Assembly: GCA_964016875.1 (NCBI GenBank)
Contig: OZ024724.1
Location: forward strand, 49,106,438-49,170,437
DNA length: 64,000 bases
Origin: Fallopia convolvulus
Lineage: Eukaryota > Streptophyta > Magnoliopsida > Caryophyllales > Polygonaceae
Direction: 5' to 3'
In this document: positions 35,268 to 45,043 of the stretch, one piece after another
How positions within the stretch are numbered: the first letter of the stretch is position 1
Layout of the letters: the number at the start of each line of letters is the position of its first letter
The notes under the pieces: model-generated
Seen by the model: the letters and a program-made list of their open reading frames with translations, nothing else
Told to the model about the DNA's origin: nothing
Databases searched by the model: none
Position numbers and translations under genes: made by a program

Positions 35268-36470
35268 GTAATGTCTTTGGAGTTACAGGAGGTTGTAAGA
35301 AATCAAATGCATTTATAACTTATTCGATGTAATTCACTTACCCCTCCAGTTTCGAAAAGAAAAAAGACATGAAGAGCAGACGATCGAGCAAAGGGCCTCG
35401 TTTTTTTTGTGGAAGAGGCATGCAAATATGGCTTATTCGTCGAAGCATATACAGATGATATATATATTGTTGCACCAGCAAAAGCAAATTAAAGGGAAGA
35501 GTGAGTGGTCTCAAAAAACAAGCAACTCAAATTGTGATTTATAGTCACAATGATTCATTCATCCTCATCATCCTAATTAATAAGGGACTCTTTCATTAAG
35601 CTTTAATTTCAAACACTCTATCTTATTGTGTAGTGATGATTCACTCGATCAACATCATCCATGCTAATTAATAAGGGACTCTTACACGGATGGGATCATC
35701 GTATTTGATTTTTGAGGTAGAAACCGTAGAATGGATAATACGTAAGAAGTTGTAAATTTTAATTTGTAAATTGCATTGAAACTTTGTAACGGGAGATCTA
35801 AGTGGAAGCAACTTCATAGTTGCGAAGTTAGTTTGTTAGGCGCCCACTAAATTAATATTTGGCTTAACCATTTCATGATTTGTTGGATTTGATCGTCTTG
35901 TAATTAAGTTTATTTCTTTTTTGCTTGTCTTTAGTTTTTATATTTTTACACTCTTATCGATTTGTCCAGATGTCGATTATTTTAAACTTTCAAAAATTAC
36001 ATGACAACCTTGTATATCGAACTCTTTCTTTATTATAAAAAGTTAAAATTAATTTATAAATGAAGAGACATGACCGTGCCTTTTATTTATATAAATATCA
36101 TCAATTCAATGTGTCACAACTCTCAAATGCCTTGTTCAAGTAGGAAGTCGAAATAACCATATACAATAGCTCATATTTTGGGGCAAAAAAATAGCCGACA
36201 AATGAGAAACGAAATTACCAAATCAATAAACATGTTTAAAAAAAATACTCGACCAGAAAAACAAACATGTCGAAATATTAATAATATATATTTTCTCTTT
36301 ATAGCTAGATAAGATTATATCTTATTAGGGTTTAATTTGTATAATTACTCCATTTACTCAATATTAGAATTACGTTCATTCTTCACAAAATCAATTCTCT
36401 ACACGGGATCATACGCCTCAAAACGATCCTAGGCAAATCATTACAAAAGTCCTTATGACAAACACACAAA

Positions 36471-36818
36471 ATGACCTCGCAAGCAACCTCAATCCCGAAT
36501 CCATTCGAACTTGAGAACCTTGTGTGGTTCATTCAAACAAAACTGATCTTTATTGGCTATAGCCTACTTGGATACATTGACGACACCATTCCGTCTCCGC
36601 GTGAAACAGTCACACAAGACACTGCTCAAGTTGCACACAAGGCGTTCTAAACCTGGGAACTGCAGGACAATCTTGTTCAGGGTGCATTGATTGGAACCCT
36701 AACCGACAGCATCATGAACCTTGTCACGCAAGAGAAAAATTCAAAGGCATCTGCTGCCGCATCCCGACAACCACAACCGAGAACAAACAATGAGATGACC
36801 GCGGGTATAACTTCTTGA
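36471..36818 (+). pseudogene. Copia-type gag fragment, unit 2 copy
   Basis: MTSQATSIPNPFELENLVWF, then LLGYIDDTIPSP, VAHKAF, a TAA at 36648, then TWELQDNLVQGALIGTLTDS in the same frame. That last stretch is the expected continuation of a copia gag (W-x-x-QD-x-L-x-x-AL-x-x-SLT). The part from 36647 on is missing from unit 1. Confidence 0.7.
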
Positions 36819-36855
36819 CATCCCTCTTTTTATATATGATTTGCAACAACATAAA

Positions 36856-37345
36856 ATGTACTTTATATATCACTACGTGACTTGTATGCCATCATTCTGT
36901 GTAGCTACATATGCACCTACCCCCGAAAGGCCAACTACTTTCCTAAGATCCGTTGATTATTGTGTACTGATTGTCAACCATCGGCATGCAGTGGCTGACT
37001 ACAGTCCGGTAAGTAAATATACGCAGTACATATAATACAGCCATGACAACATGTTTAATTTGGCTGCTAATGCATCTACTCACCATTTGATAGACAATCC
37101 CCACGGCCTTCAGCCGAGCTAATTTCGGGCCACGGAAACACCAATGTCTTAGAGAAATGACGTTTGTGGCGGGGAATAAGCAGTACATAATCCACTACAA
37201 GTTTCTGAAGGGGCCAGGGTGGCGTGTTGAGCTGAAGAGTGGGTTGAGGGAGTTTGTATTGGGAAACAAATTGGTGGTGGGAGGATGGATGCCTCATCCG
37301 ACGACTCGATGGAGACCTTACGAAGTATGCTGTGGAAATCATTAG
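36856..37345 (+). pseudogene. B3-like DNA-binding domain gene fragment
   Basis: The second exon-like block (37094-37345, after a TTTGATAG acceptor) reads IPTAFSRANFGPRKHQ, MTFVAGNKQYIIHYKF, GWRVELKSGLREFVLGN and ends at TAG. This resembles a B3 domain (IP-x-x-F, W-x-V-x-L, F-x-x-GN/GW). A preceding block (36858-37008, LRSVDYCVLIVNHRHAVADY) ends at a GTAAGT donor and is also present in unit 1 (30099-30250). No upstream or downstream exons were found. Could be part of a larger host gene broken by copia insertions. Confidence 0.45.
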
Positions 37346-37802
37346 AGGCTGAGCCTATGTTGGTGTGTATTTTGCGGTTGCTACCACACCAAACATCCTG
37401 ATCGACTTATTTGTAATTACACCATAAACTTGGGTATGTAATTATGGATAGATTCAAGTAGTCTGTGGGGGCCTATGGGCAGTCAGTAATTAAGGCGCTT
37501 TTGTTGTTGTTGGGTTGTGGCAAATATTGATGTTCGGTACATAGTAACTCTCTTTTAGGCAGTATTTAAATATTGATATTTATGATGAAAATCGTGATGT
37601 CCTTAGATTTTATCCAAGACTCGAGTATTCGATGATAACTTCCTGTGCATTCCATGAAACCCGTGTGCATTCCATGAAACATCCTTGCAAGTCAAAATAT
37701 ACATGTTGAGTACTACACCTCATACTCGTGTAACAGACTAATCATTCTCTCACACTATCAATAACAAGCCCTTGTTCAGAACAACGTTTATAATGACATA
37801 CA

Positions 37803-37876
37803 GGTGTTGGTCGGGGGATGGATGCCTCATCCGACGACTCGATGGAGACATTACGAAGTATGCCGTGGAAATCACA
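37803..37876 (+). repeat. Partial duplicate of the B3-like exon end
   Basis: About 74 bp nearly identical to 37268-37342 (GGATGGATGCCTCATCCGAC and following), ending at the boundary of the copia gag fragment on the other strand. Confidence 0.85.
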
Positions 37877-38435
37877 AACCTTTTAAATGAACATAAAATG
37901 TGGTCACATCCATACTACCCTGACTCAGTTGTGCCAACTCCTGTTGTATTCGGTATATAGTTGGTTCGTTTCTCTGTTGATATTGCTCACATATTTCAAC
38001 CCATAAGGACCTAGCCGAACCAGTGTAGATGAACATACCTGACACATCCGACTTCATGGAATTAAGCACCCAACAGGCCACCATGGAGTCACATCTCCTC
38101 CACCGACTGTAGTCTTCATCTCCTTGGTTCCACTGTGGCTCCGACCTATCAATGAACCCATCCTTCATCTTGTCCATCAGCGCTCGTTCAACTTGGCGAC
38201 TCCAACTCATGAAATTGGACCCGTCGAATTGGGTGTTGGTGAGGCTCATCCCCGGGTAGTCGGAGTACGCCAGATGGAGCGGATCCTCCATGAGAGCTAT
38301 CATATCTGGCTCTTTTACAGCCCCCTTTCCCGTCGTCATTGCAACCGTAATTGATGCAACAAACCGTATAAAGATACATCCCACAACGAAAACAAAATCA
38401 CGAAAAAACAATTGACAATAGGAGGAGTAACCCAA
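37872..38435 (-). pseudogene. Copia-type gag fragment (minus) near its primer site
   Basis: Likely ATG at 38339 (MTTGKGAVKEPDMIALMEDP) in a frame open from 38435. Contains the copia gag start SDYPGMSLTNTQFDGSNFMS, then WSRQVERALMDK, CDSMVACWVLNSM and LWVEICEQYQQRN. Truncated at 37872, before any nucleocapsid CCHC knuckle or protease. In these elements gag forms the particle that packages the RNA. It lies 260 bp downstream of the primer site at 38701. Confidence 0.88.
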
Positions 38436-38700
38436 GGGTATATATCTAGGCTAATTTTTTAACTCTCAACTTCCAATGTGGGAAGGAGATTCTCAACACG
38501 CCCGTGCAAGAGCAACTGGCTTGGCCCAGTTGACACTTGGACAAACGGGTCTAGCATCTCAATCTCTTTATTGCTAGCCCAAAGAACGGGTTCATCTTAA
38601 TCTCTTTATAGCCAAACGATACCGAAATAATGGGCGGGTAGCATCAACCGCTAAACCCAAGCCCAAACAAGCTAAAAAACGTGCCTAGGACTAGAACCTG

Positions 38701-38878
38701 GCTCTAATACCATGAAGAATTTTCGTGAATTAAAGCAAGGATAAGAAGCGGAAGATGGAATTTGGCAAGGGACTCAATCGAGATCCCAGATTTTGATTCT
38801 GGACAAAAGAAATGAGAGAGCAAAACACTCGTACAGTGAAGGCTCTAGAAAAACAAAATATCTAAAAGGGGTTCTATC
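38701..38878 (-). repeat. Primer binding site and partial 5' LTR of the minus-strand copia
   Basis: On the minus strand TGGTATTAGAGC (38712-38701) is the initiator-Met tRNA primer site variant common in plant LTR elements. The LTR ends TTCTTCA directly before it (38713) and extends to about 38878, where plus-strand copia pol begins. Confidence 0.75.
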
Positions 38879-39965
38879 TAATTGACTTGGGAACTTTACA
38901 TTACTTTCTTTTTTTTTGGTCATTGCCACCCCAGTTCAGCGGAGAGCTTTGCTCCATCAAACGCCTACGTCTGGAGTTCGAGTCTCGCGAGGGCCCCTTT
39001 ATTTTTGGGTGGGATCTGCTCTCCCAACAAGTTCATTTCTCCTCCACTAAGAGTCAAACCCTCGACCTCAGCGAAGGGAAGCGTAGCCCCTCCCAATACG
39101 CTACATGCTTGTTGGTACTTTACATTACTTTCTGGGCATGGAGTTTGTTCCAACTGATCATGGACTTCTCATGACACAAAGACAGTTTATTTTTGACTTA
39201 ATTCAAGATTTTGATTGCATTTCTCATCCAGCAGTCAATCCACTTGATCTCAGACAAAGATTGTTACCAGATGAAGGAGCTTTATTGCCAAATCCCCTTC
39301 CTTATCGACAGCTGGTGGGAAAACTTAATTTCTGGTTAATACTAGATCAGATATTGCTTTTCCAATGCAAGTTCTTAGCCAATTTAATCAAGCACCACGA
39401 GATTCTCATATGACTGCAGCAAAGAGAGTTCTTTCTTATCTTAAAGGTACTCAAACTAAAGCCTTGCTTCTCAATAACATACCTCAATTTCAGTTGCAAG
39501 GTTTTTGTGATGCAGATTGGGCAACATGACCTTATTCTCGCAAGTCAGTTAGTGGTTTTGTGGTGTTTCTTGGTGGGAACTTTATATCTTGGAAATCTAA
39601 AAAACAATGTTTCTTTGTCCTCGGCTGAGGCTGAATACAAATCTCTAAGGATAATTTGTTCTGAATTGGCATGGTTAAGTCGATTGCTTGGTGATTTTTG
39701 TGTACCATATGTTACTCCCATACCAGTTAAATGCAATAATCAAGTAGCCATTTATATTGCTAGGAATCCAGTGTTTCTTGAACGGACCAAGCATATAGAG
39801 CTTGATTGTCATTTTGCTAGAGAAAAGTTGTTGGAACGACCGATTTCATTACATCATTGTTCTTCATCTCAACAAAAAGTTGATTTCCTTACTAAATCAA
39901 TTCCTGGTCTTCAGCTTCAAAAGCTTTTTCCTAAGATAGGACTCATGGATTCGCCTCTATCTTGA
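38879..39965 (+). pseudogene. Copia pol 3' fragment (reverse transcriptase end and RNase H), SINE-interrupted
   Basis: Reads LGTLHYFL up to the SINE, resumes GTLHYFLGMEFVPTDHGLL, then YRQLVGKLNF, and after several frame changes VSLSSAEAEYKSLRIICSEL, VKCNNQVAIYIARNPV, ERTKHIELDCHFAREKLLE, ending with TGA at 39963. The RNase H core (SAEAEY, DCHF) is conserved, but stops near 39336 and frame changes near 39410 and 39520 break it. The 5' part of pol is absent. GGGGG (39966-39970) is the polypurine tract. Confidence 0.85.
38910..39116 (-). mobile_element. SINE with 17-bp target duplication
   Basis: Flanked by identical ACTTTACATTACTTTCT copies (38893-38909 and 39117-39133). On the minus strand it starts ACCAACAAGC and ends in an eight-A tail. 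An A-box-like TAGCGTATTGGG (39103-39092) and a B-box-like GGGTTTGACTC (39060-39050) give an internal RNA polymerase III promoter, so the source was tRNA-like. 207 bp. It split a copia reverse-transcriptase frame. Confidence 0.85.
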
Positions 39966-39970
39966 GGGGG

Positions 39971-40165
39971 TATTGGGATTATAGCTTATACTTCTACTTC
40001 TATATTGTAGCCCACGTGGCATTGTTAAGTCAACTTGACTTTGTTTAGTAGGATTATTATATAAGCTTTGTAATCTGTTCATAACAATACAATGAATACA
40101 TTGAATTTTCCCCTGTTTTTGTTCTATTCGCCTTCCTTCTTTCTTTTCCTCCGAGTTTTCCATGA
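39971..40165 (+). repeat. 3' LTR remnant of the plus-strand copia
   Basis: Begins TATTGGGATTATAG directly after the polypurine tract (a usual start would be TGTTGGG). Contains TTATATAAGC (40056-40065), a TATA-like promoter box, and an AATACAATGAA poly(A)-like region. The end is not sharply defined. Confidence 0.6.
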
Positions 40166-40439
40166 TCAATTATGATCTTAGGAAAAGATCAACTTCAATA
40201 TATTACGATTTACGAGCATTCGCATCAACAATGTTAAATCAGAAGATTTCCCGAGAGGAATCACACTACTAAAGAAACGAGATTAACTAAGAGGAGCTAA
40301 TATGAATTCCAAATTCTCGGTCAAAACAGAGCTATTCATAACTCAGGAGCTCATCTAACAATTTGTACATTTCATAGTCCAATACATTGCAAATGTAGAA
40401 CGATGAAGACTTGTGGCAGGACGGAGGAAGAAACACTTA

Positions 40440-40670
40440 CTTGAGAACCATGGCAGTTGCTTTGTCGCCTTGCTCCTCTTAGTCGCTTCCTCTGAATTTG
40501 GCATGCGTGAGAAAACCAGAAAACCCTACCAATTGTACATTTCGGTTCGCAATTAAAATTATTCGGAAATTATGCGTGGTGACCTTGAGGTTGAACTTAT
40601 ATACCGTGCAACTTTCCCTAATTCTTGTTGGGAGTTTTGTATTTTCAAATTTGGGCTTTTCTAATGGGCT
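40440..40670 (-). promoter_or_regulatory. Possible ribosomal-protein gene promoter and first exon (RPL24-like)
   Basis: On the minus strand ATGGTTCTCAA (40451-40441) ends at a GTAAGTG donor; MVLK is the start of plant ribosomal protein L24. Upstream are an AAACCCTA telo-box (40521-40528), a TATATAA box (about 40603-40597) and two TGGGCT site II motifs (40652-40657, 40665-40670), the combination typical of plant ribosomal-protein promoters. No second exon was found before the copia LTR at 40165, so the gene would be truncated. Eleven coding bases alone are weak evidence. Confidence 0.3.
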
Positions 40671-40739
40671 TTTTGTTATCTGTACATACAAGGCTGGTTC
40701 TCAAGTATTTGGACCAATGTTGATTTTGTATGGACCATT

Positions 40740-41745
40740 TTTTTTATAATGACAGGATTAGGGAAATCTAGACTGTCTTAGAGCGTTTTTACAGATGAGG
40801 TCTTAGAGGACCAAGGTTCGAGGTAATCGGAAAAGAGGAGACATTGAAACAATCTAGCGATTCAATTCATAGGTCTGTACAATTTGTACATGCAAAAAGA
40901 TATTGAACGAGCTTATCCATATAGTTTGAATTTGTTAGTTGAGTCATGTTGAATTAATGGATACAGTTCTACCTTAATTTTTTTAGCTTATGAAGTCAAC
41001 ATGGGTAAGTGTTTTTTTTTTGTAGAAACATGGGTAAGTGTTTGGTTAGGATTTAAATGGGCTGGTTTTTATTGGTAGGTATATTGATTTGAAGGAGTTA
41101 TTGTTGTCTTACAATGGTCATTTTCCATGATCAAAACTATACCACTATTATTATTTGGTATAAGATTGATGCTTACTCTACATTGTTTAGAAAAATTTTA
41201 CCATATCAAGATCCGAACACAATATATATGTCCATATAAAAATGATAAATCTCAAATTTCAGAATATAACACAACCAACATTTAGCTGTTTATTTTTCTT
41301 ATTCAATGTAAAATCATTAATACATGCATCTACAATCACTTACATTACATTTTTTTCTTTTATTTTTTAAAAGGAATGATTAGAGGTCAATTTGCATAAG
41401 TTAACACAAACAAGCAATGTGAGGCCATCACCACACGTCCACACACATTTATGAAAATTTAAGTAATTATTTTCTCCACGAAGCTTGAGTCTTCAATACA
41501 GTTAAACAGTTATCTTATTTTAATCCGGTACTTATGATATAAATATTCATTTTAAGGGTTAAAACCCACAACGAGATCTATCTATAATTTCACATGTCTA
41601 AAAAATCGACATGATCCTTTTTGTCAAATTGAAATTCATATAAAATTTGCGTGGCATTTTTGTTCATAAATTCCTCGGGTATTAAGATAATTTTGCTTCT
41701 CCTAAAGTCATCCCATAAAATGAGTCATACAAACTTTTCATTCTA
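40740..41745. other. Intergenic DNA, nothing recognised
   Basis: AT-rich, no open frame with a domain and no clear repeat. Confidence 0.5.
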
Positions 41746-41777
41746 CTAGTAGGGGTCCCCGTGCCTTTGGCACGGGG
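41746..41777 (-). mobile_element. Helitron 3' terminus (minus orientation)
   Basis: On the minus strand a hairpin with a 9-bp perfect GC-rich stem and 3-base loop (CCCCGTGCC-AAA-GGCACGGGG, 41777-41757) is followed 7 bases later by CTAG and then T (41749-41745). Hairpin plus CTRR plus insertion before T is the Helitron 3' signature. The body would extend to higher coordinates; I could not find the 5' TC end. Confidence 0.65.
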
Positions 41778-42795
41778 GTAATCTCGTTATTACTACATTT
41801 TTTCGTTATTTCGTACACTAAAACACCGCTTCATATACATTCAGATACATAATCGATACGATTTCTTAGTAATTTTAAAAAATAATGTTAGTTCATATGC
41901 AAACCGAAAGAGGAATTATGTATAAACTACAATATGGTATGTGCTGTTTTTTTGTGGGGACTAATAAATGGCATATCGTACTGTATTATGACACTGCTCA
42001 TATGCTAAAAAATCGTAAACATAAGATTTGGCCTATTGAATGTCTATAAGCAAGATAAAAAAATGGTAGAACTACCAGGCTTGAATAAAGCAAGAGCAAC
42101 AAGAAGGCAATAGTATATAGCGACAAAATAAGGGTTTATAGTTGTAGTGCTATAATATGAACATCTTAAACATGTTCAGGTTACAGTAGTACACCTGATA
42201 ATTTATTTGAGATAGAGTTTGTTAGCTGAGTTCAACAGGGCAAAATGGCATTTATCACCTTGGCGTAGTACATTGGCATACATCAATAGAGACATTTAAG
42301 ATGTTCCCAAGACCTTCGAAGTATGCTGTAATTATTCTTGGTTCAGATAATTCATTGGCTCAATGCATCTCTTGTAGACCAAATTCCTGATCAGAATGCT
42401 AAAAGACCTGCATGAAAAATAACAGAATAGGTAAAAAGGCAGTGAGAAAAGCATCCAATTTAGCTAATGAATCAAGAAGAAAAATAATCGTGCCGCTGTC
42501 ACGTTTCTCATCTGCGTTTCATTCTAGGCATTCAAATTCACGATTTCTCATAAAAAGGTTTTATGCAAACACCTGGTAGGCACAATCAAATACTGTAAAC
42601 AATTCGATCATCTACTAAACTGAACTCTTAATACAAGTTACAATTATATTTTCCATAGTATTGGACCTCATCGGTTAATGAATCAAGAAGAAAGTATTTA
42701 AAGCACCCGCATATCTATTCAGTAGTTGTGTTACAGAGATACAGTGATAAATCAAATGTTCAACTTAACAAGTACAATAAGTGATTCAGAAATAC

Positions 42796-43035
42796 CTTCG
42801 GGCCATCAACACCGGTTTCTTTAACTTCATATGAAAGGTCCAAAACAAAGTCGGGATCATTGAAACGATCTTGAATGCCTAGAATAACAGCTTGCATCAA
42901 CATTCAAATAAAATCAGTACTGGACCATAGGAATGGAAAATCATGATTTTGGACTAAGACAAGTTCAAAGCCACAAACCTCAAAACCATGACCATATTTC
43001 CTATACAAGGGCCATGCAATTTGTACATATAAATC
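42796..43035 (-). pseudogene. Captured fragment of translation factor eIF2-alpha
   Basis: Two exon-like blocks on the minus strand. Block A (43035-42980, after a GGCAG acceptor) reads DLYVQIAWPLYRKYGHGFE. Block B (about 42892-42796, ending at a GTATTT donor) reads AVILGIQDRFNDPDFVLDLS and EVKETGVDGPK. These resemble consecutive segments of the central/C-terminal domain of eIF2-alpha (DLY-x-x-x-WPLYRKYGHAFEAF, then DPD, then EVKE-x-GPDG). The splice phase between the blocks no longer fits. Lying 1 kb inside a Helitron end, this looks like Helitron gene capture. Confidence 0.6.
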
Positions 43036-45025
43036 CTGCCATAATAAATTTATAAACTGACTTCAACAACTGTTTAAACAGACATCCTCAAATCATAATG
43101 TCCTAATTCAACCAGATTATTATATGTTCCATAAGCAAATCATTCTACAAACTAAAATTTGCTTTCTGGATTTGCTCACCTCTTCATAGGGCAAAGAAAA
43201 ACCCCAAAACAAAAGGCTAATAAAAAGAAAACAAGAAATGCTAAATTGGTAATTAGAAAAGTAAATTGTTCATCAGTCAACGTGTCCCTTGTCCAATCCA
43301 GTGATTTAGGTTGCAAGTGCATTTCTCTTTATTTAGTGTATGTTCTTTACATGAACCCTATACCTCATAATTCAGCTACTAATTTAGTTAATTTTATTGT
43401 CATGTTCAGAATGAAGAAGCAAATACCTAAGAAGTCACCTTGTGCTTCTCCCGTCTTTAAATACAACAATTATAAACAAATCTAAGATTTTGACCAAGGA
43501 AACATGCATGTCAAGGATAACAAAAAAAAGCAAAACTGTTATCTAGTAGCATATCTTTGCTTTACTTCGTAATGTCATTTAGCCATTTCACTTTCCCCTT
43601 GAAGTTGAAATTTGAGTTAAACTATCCTCATAAGACACTATGTCAAAATAATACTCTCAAATGTAAACAATATAAAGATCACACATTATTAAGATAATAG
43701 AGAATATATGAGGAGAAAAAAGATGGACCAAGTCACACTTACATTGAGAGTGCAGGGATTGTTGGTTCGCCAATATAAAAAATAGAGCGGAAAAGGAAAG
43801 AAAGAAACAAGAATTAGTAACATATATATGAGGATGGATAAGACTATAAGAGTGCAGAATGCAAGTGAACTTCTATACCATTGAGTATTCAGCATTGAAG
43901 GAATTGAAAAATGCATGGAGAAAAATACATGTACGTGCCATTGCCTATAAATAATAGGTCTTTCCTCGGTCTCTTAGAATTGCATGTCACTTCTCAGTAG
44001 AGCGAAAAGTATAGTCATAGTTGCAACTAACTAATCCTGCTGAACTTGACGTCTATTGTATATGATAGTGAAATCCTTGTAATATCCTCCAGCCAATCCC
44101 CAATATATATTTTTTTCACTACACGCACTGCTCCGAAATCATCATAATTCCTCTCCCAATTCAGCCATATACCAGTACACAATAGAGATTAACGTGTAAA
44201 TGTGTTGTAAATTTGGTCATAAGCCGGTTGACCCTTCTACCATAGCTAGGCTATTGCACCTAATTTAGCCTTGATACTTTGCTGAGTAATACTTGATATG
44301 GATGTTGTCTACAGAAAGCAACACAATATGATGCCCATGTGATAAACTTCAAAAGCATAAAAACAACCAATGAAGAATCCAATTCTTGTTTGAGGACATA
44401 ACCCACCTTTAATTTTACTTGTGAACCTTGAGAGCTTGTAACCTGACATCTTGTAAAATTTGTTCAATCAAAGTTCATCCCAAAAATATGGTACTTGCGG
44501 GTATAAGCAAAGATGTATCGACATCAACATATCAATATATTCAAATTTATCCTCCAATAGAAAATTAAATAGATGTAGAAATGGAAATGATATTAGGACA
44601 GATGTTAACACTAAAATGAGACCAATGACCATAATCCTTTTTGTATCACTCACAGAACAGAAACCGGACCATCCCATGTGCATATTACCATTCTCCAACT
44701 ACAAGGATCCATAGAGTTACTATCTCAGTTCTCCAACACTTCATATGGATCCACCAACTCACTCTTGATGTTCATCAAAGCCAAAAATGAATCCAATTAC
44801 CAAATCCCAAGACAACAAAACCCAGAAGATCAATTAACATTTTTATGATCAACAATGTATCTTCTATAAGCTCGGATTATTTATATGCTAGAAGAGACAA
44901 GTATCAAAGAAATAAATTAACATTAACAAAAGACATGTTCTAGCTATTTTCATAGCCAATCTTAATACCAGCAAAATATCAAGAACATACTACATAAAGA
45001 TGAACAAGAATGTAAACTTTGAGAA
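43036..45025. other. No supported gene; possible Helitron interior
   Basis: AT-rich. Open frames such as 43159-43485 and 44460-44714 show no domain. The Helitron 5' end and the MULE left end should both lie in or near this interval, but neither was found. Confidence 0.4.
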
Positions 45026-45043
45026 GTGTTTTTTAGGGTCGAA

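Larger units (their letters stand above)
30275..37033. repeat. Tandem segmental duplication, unit 2
   Basis: Starts at the junction ATATAATGCATCCC, where flanking DNA (homologous to that ending at 37033) is fused to CACTA-internal DNA (homologous to 20061). Only AAT is shared by all three breakpoints (20061-20063, 30275-30277, 37034-37036). Unit 2 is 6,759 bp; the 3,455-bp difference from unit 1 is mostly the 3,568-bp insertion that replaced 209 bp in unit 1, plus small indels. Confidence 0.93.

Noticed and set aside
39046..39103. tRNA-like A and B boxes
   Set aside because: No cloverleaf can be formed and the piece has SINE ends, so it is not a tRNA gene.
38882..39174. Two open frames of about 90 residues
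   Set aside because: They run through the SINE and its poly(T); the coding signal belongs to copia pol on either side.
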